46,139 nt of DNA. Source: Spirogloea muscicola. Lineage: Eukaryota; Streptophyta; Zygnematophyceae; Spirogloeales; Spirogloeaceae. The DNA is taken from contig WELB01000060.1 of the NCBI GenBank assembly GCA_009602725.1, forward strand, positions 512,090-558,228, written 5' to 3'. The notes beneath the pieces were generated by a model. That model did not search any database, was not told where the DNA came from, and saw only the letters and a program-made list of their open reading frames with translations. Every line of letters begins with the position of its first letter. The stretch's first letter is position 1. Both the position numbers and the translations under genes were made by a program. Below, one piece after another: positions 42,600 through 46,139 of the stretch.

Positions 42600-43290
42600 G
42601 CTGCAGGAAAGTCTACCGGTTCACCATAAACCCTCACTCGTTCGTCCCAGTGTCTCAACCGGGAACACGCGCCTCCCTCGTCGCCGGCTCTGTTTTGTGG
42701 TTTGTGATTTGTGTGCCCGCCTACTTCTCCCGTACCAGGGACATTTGTAAGGCTGGCATTGGCCTCCCTTTTTCAATGTCATGCGCACCGCCCGCCTTCT
42801 CTCCCGCGAGACTTTCCGGGGGCTGCCTTAAGGGCGTTTGTGGCTGCCCGGATGGTCGCTGCTGTCCGCCCACCCAACCCCTGGCCCAAAAATAGCAGAC
42901 CACGTCACTATAAATAGATGGTCAAAGGCCCTCGCAGATATTGGAGCACCACGGCAAGGCGCGTAGCGCATTGCAACCCGTGTGATTGTCTTCTTCCAAG
43001 TGGTGTCGAAGTACCAACACGGACGAGAAGGTCCTGCGGGACGATGATTGAGAAGTAGTAATGACCGATGATTGCTGATGCAACACCAGCGCCGACAACG
43101 TTCATATTATTGTGAACGTCGGACGCGATAGGCCTTCGCCCCCATCCGAAAAGGACAGAGGAGAGAAGGCGTGCGATGCCGTGTCGTGCTATCTGCGCCT
43201 TCCGGCTCCATTCAGACCTTGTACGTTCCTTCTCACATCTTCGGTCTTGTGTCCAGCTGTGTGGTTTTAGGCGCCTTCCGGCTCTTTGGG
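42600..43290. other. Intergenic, small inverted repeat only
   Basis: No gene recognised. CGACAACGTTCA...TGAACGTCG near 43098-43126 forms an imperfect inverted repeat. An inverted family B copy is at 42770-42806 and a direct one at 43160-43195. Confidence 0.4.
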
Positions 43291-43299
43291 TGGGGGGCT

Positions 43300-44141
43300 C
43301 TTCTCGTACTTTGTTCATTCTTTTTTGGGCTGGCTTTTCCAGCCCCTATCCTCACTGGGCGAGCACTTTTTCTTTTGGACCTTGTCCATTCTTTCTGGGC
43401 TGGCCTTTCTTCTCTATGGGCGAGCAATTTCTTTCCCAGCGCCCACCTTCCATGGGAGAAGCACTTTTCTCTTTTCTCTTATGGCCGCCTTGCATTGGAA
43501 GAAGAAAGGGCTCGCCCATAGAGGATAGGGGAAGAGGGGAAGAGCTTGCTTAGATCTTGGAAGACCTTGCTTCCATCAAAGCGGGACGAATTAACCCCTC
43601 GCACTGTGAGGACATGGTGTCCACATATTACAATGTCCAAGCAAACGGCCCTTTTGGACCTTGTTCATTCATTCTGGGCTGGCCTCTCACAGCCATCGCC
43701 CATTGTGCTTGCCATTGTCAATGTGCTTGCCTTTGTACTTGGCCACACATCATCTCTTAATACACACTCACCTTCAGCCCTCTCCTGGAAGCGTCCTTTC
43801 TTGTCACAATTTTTTTCTGGGCTGGCCTCTTACTGCCACCGCCCTCCTGAAGAGCCCTTTCTTCTGTTCATTCTTTTTTGGGCTGGCTTTTCCAGCCCCT
43901 TTCCTCAATGGGCGAGCCCTTTCTCTCTTTCTTCTGTTCTTTTCACAGCCCTTGCCGTAATTGTCACCTCTTCTTAGACAGCTCGCCTCGTCTACCGTTC
44001 AAACAGCTCGACTCGTTCTATGCTCCTTTTCCATTGTCCATTCTTTTTGGGTTGGCTTTGCCAGCCCCTCTTCTCAATGGGCGAGCACCTTCTATTTTTT
44101 CTGGCTGGCTTTGTCAGCCTCTCTTCTCTATAGGCGCGCAC
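43300..44141 (+). repeat. Cluster of family A hairpin repeats
   Basis: Copies at about 43327-43366, 43397-43427, 43676-43701, 43819-43850, 43880-43919, 44032-44089 and 44101-44141. The 44032-44089 copy is an exact 58-bp inverted match to 46005-46062. A LINE 3' UTR motif (TGCCTTTGTACTTGGCCA) lies near 43727. Confidence 0.8.
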
Positions 44142-44302
44142 TTTCTTTTCCCTTGTTGCAAATTGTTGCATAATTGCCCATACGCAACTACCTGCATTCT
44201 TTGATACTTCATTCAGCAGTAGAAGCGGGGAACGCAGTCCGAGTAGCAATGACTGATGATCGTACGGGGCTACTTCTAAGAGAACTTGGGTAGATGGATC
44301 AC

Positions 44303-44445
44303 TTAGTAACCACGAGTGATGAACTGCATATCCGAAAGACTAGCAGCCGGAAAGCAATCACCCTGACGAAAGCCAGAGGCTGCAGCTAGAGCACGGCCGG
44401 CACACAGGTGCACGGCGTGGGCCACAGCCTTCGCCAACCCCTTTA
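44303..44445 (-). pseudogene. LINE-like C-terminal fragment
   Basis: Minus-strand frame KAVAHAVHLCAGRALAAAS, then GFRQGDCFPAASLSDMQFI and TRGY-stop (44305-44303). Same family as the 35.6-kb copy, truncated upstream of the LQR helix. Confidence 0.55.
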
Positions 44446-44449
44446 GGAG

Positions 44450-45280
44450 AGCCACTTTCTTTCTTGTTTTCTCTGAGAGAGCTGTGAGTGTGTGGCCAAA
44501 GGATGCACAGAGAGAAGGATCTTGCAGTGTAGGACTGACGGGTTTATTCAGGTCTGCTGACGGTCGACAAGCCGACAATGCCCCACCATGAAGCAGCGAG
44601 CTCAATGGAGCCAACATCAGTCATCAATCTCAGTCCACAGAAGGCAATAGCAGCTAGTGTCACGCCGGCTCCCGTGCACATTGTCTCTTCACTCCACAAA
44701 GTGAACCGCGCTTCTAGTCAACAGTCCACAGCCACCAGTCAATCCGGACGCGCTGTTTCTCTTCAAGGGGCTGGAAGGGGCTCTAGCAGATTTTGCTGTA
44801 TCAGCAAGGCTGCTAAAGATTGAAAGAATTGCTCGTCCACAAAGGAGGAGAGAGCCACTTGGGAGAGCCACTTCATTTCTTCCAGCGGCACAGGGCTGGC
44901 AGGTCGAGCAGGACAGACGTGAATGAGCGTCAAAGGCGAAAAAGATCTGGCGATGGCTGTGAAAGGCCAGCCCAAAGGCCAGGACAAGGGATAAGAGATA
45001 GGAAGAAGCTCGTCCGAAAGAATGCGTGTGTTAAGAGATGGAGGGCCATTTTCAGGAGCACCTCCGAAAGGTGCTCCGGAACCCACATCCGATCTTGATC
45101 GCATTCTCTAAGGAACCGTCTGTATCCTAGTCCTAGTCCTTCGCCAAGAATGTGCTCGCCCATAGAGTGGCTGGCAGAAACTGAGTGATCCTGAGTGATC
45201 CATCCTCCCCCTGTTTTACCATAGCATCCTCAGGCCCCTTTGTAGCTGCTCACCGCTCTTAGGCCCCTCTGAACCTTTGT
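44450..45280. other. Intergenic, degenerate repeat traces
   Basis: No gene recognised. A minus-strand hairpin repeat (GGCTGTGAAAGGCCAGCCC) lies near 44951-44969, and the TTAAGAGATGGAGGGCC motif near 45032. Confidence 0.4.
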
Positions 45281-45284
45281 GAAT

Positions 45285-45715
45285 TCTTTTTGGGCTGGCT
45301 TTTCGCAGCCCTGCCCCTATTGGGAGTGCCACTTCTTCATTCCTTTTGGGCTGGACTGACCCAGCCACCAGTCAATCTGGCCGCGCTTTCTTCTATTTTG
45401 GAACGAAGCTGTACCAAAGGGGGCGACGGGTGTGAAATAGAAAGCTTCTGTTGAAAAGGGCGACAACGGTGACAGAATCAGCTCTTTCCAAAAAACCTAA
45501 ACTCAAAAGCTTCTCTTCTCTATGGGAGGGAGCACTTGCTTCTTTTTCTTTCAAAGGGGCGGCGGACTGGGAATTGCGAGCCCACAAGAGAGAACAACGG
45601 AGCCGGAAAACCTCCTCAATGGGCGAGCCCTTTCTTCTGAAAAGGCTAAATGGACAAGGTCCCCCCCCCCGGTGTTCATTCTTGCTTTTGGGCTGGCCTC
45701 TCCCAGCCACCGCCA
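45285..45715 (+). repeat. Family A hairpin repeats
   Basis: GGGCTGGCTTTTCGCAGCCC at about 45293, GGGCTGGACTGACCCAGCC at about 45349 and GGGCTGGCCTCTCCCAGCC at about 45690, with the usual CAATGGGCGAGCCC-type flank at 45616-45629. Confidence 0.7.
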
Positions 45716-46004
45716 CCCTCGTCGTTCCGCCCCTTGAAGGCGGCCAGCCCAGCAAGGCGGCGGCGCGGCAGGCTGCGGGCGCACCAATGGAACGTGGCTG
45801 CGGCACGCGCGGCACGATGGGCGGCGCCCGGCGGGCCTCGGGCGCCGAGCGCCCCTTTGACCGCGGGCGCCCGCGCGACCCGGCGCGGATCCTGGAGCCG
45901 CCGCGGCGGGAAGCGGAGCATCTCCGCCCAGCTGGGGGGGCCTGTGCTTGGCCCCAGATTCGCCGGCGCCGCCACCGCCTCCGCCCGTCCTACAATACGA
46001 AGAA

Positions 46005-46062
46005 GGTGCTCGCCCATTGAGAAGAGGGGCTGGCAAAGCCAACCCAAAAAGAATGGACAATG
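46005..46062 (-). repeat. Family A hairpin repeat, exact inverted copy of 44032-44089
   Basis: 58 bp identical to the reverse complement of 44032-44089. The stem GGGTTGGC/GCCAGCCC with TTT loop contains one G-T pair. The remaining bases to the window end are C-rich and hold no gene. Confidence 0.9.
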
Positions 46063-46139
46063 CTCAAACGTACATACAATAAGCATCTCCCGCACCCGCC
46101 TTTCACCCCCAAACCCGTCCCCCCCTCCCCCCAGCTCCC

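Noticed and set aside
42908-43318. Minus-strand frame with VVGAGVASAIIGHYYFSIIV, considered as a transposase or membrane protein piece
   Set aside because: The hydrophobic stretch is isolated, no catalytic motif is visible and the frame enters repeat sequence on one side.

Overview
The window looks like nuclear DNA of a green alga (Chlorophyta; a trebouxiophyte-like genome is my guess). The genes are GC-rich and split by many short-to-medium introns. Several proteins match green-lineage families: a plant-type PP2C-kinase fusion, a plant-type mitochondrial uS17 and a DUF676 esterase. TGTAA signals, typical of green algae, lie downstream of several genes. There are no bacterial-style operons. 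All gene models below were spliced by hand: every exon junction keeps the reading frame, and every coding total is a multiple of three.

The left part (about 0.1-18.7 kb) is compact and almost free of mobile DNA. It holds an SLC35D-type nucleotide-sugar transporter (+), a signal-peptide-bearing PP2C phosphatase-protein kinase fusion (-, 16 exons), mitochondrial ribosomal protein uS17m (+), a histidinol-phosphate aminotransferase-like enzyme (-, 10 exons) and a Cdc14/SIN-component-like helical protein (+). The genes form convergent pairs (transporter/phosphatase-kinase, uS17m/aminotransferase) and divergent pairs (phosphatase-kinase/uS17m, aminotransferase/Cdc14-like). Perfect 13-bp hairpins sit in both convergent gaps.

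From about 19.4 kb to the end the DNA changes. It is crowded with short dispersed repeats around only three genes: a DUF676 serine esterase (+, 10 exons) and two copies of a secreted cupredoxin-like protein (+, 3 exons each). The repeats are (a) 5'-truncated fragments of a LINE-like element whose open frames end in a conserved SDLxxLTRGY tail, (b) a dispersed GGGCTGG...CCAGCCC hairpin repeat in both orientations, including a loose array at 36.06-37.22 kb, (c) a GAGAGAAGGCGCGCG-type repeat, and (d) two ~140-bp terminal-inverted-repeat elements (MITE-like), at least one nested in a LINE tail. An 845-bp run of N lies at 20074-20918.

Most notable points: candidate GC-AG introns in three genes; a 48-nt T tract that sits in frame inside a coding exon; a duplicated secreted cupredoxin fold that has lost one expected copper ligand and gained a His/Lys/Pro tail; and a hairpin repeat family whose stem seems to be kept by compensating changes. 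No RNA genes or CRISPR arrays were recognised.
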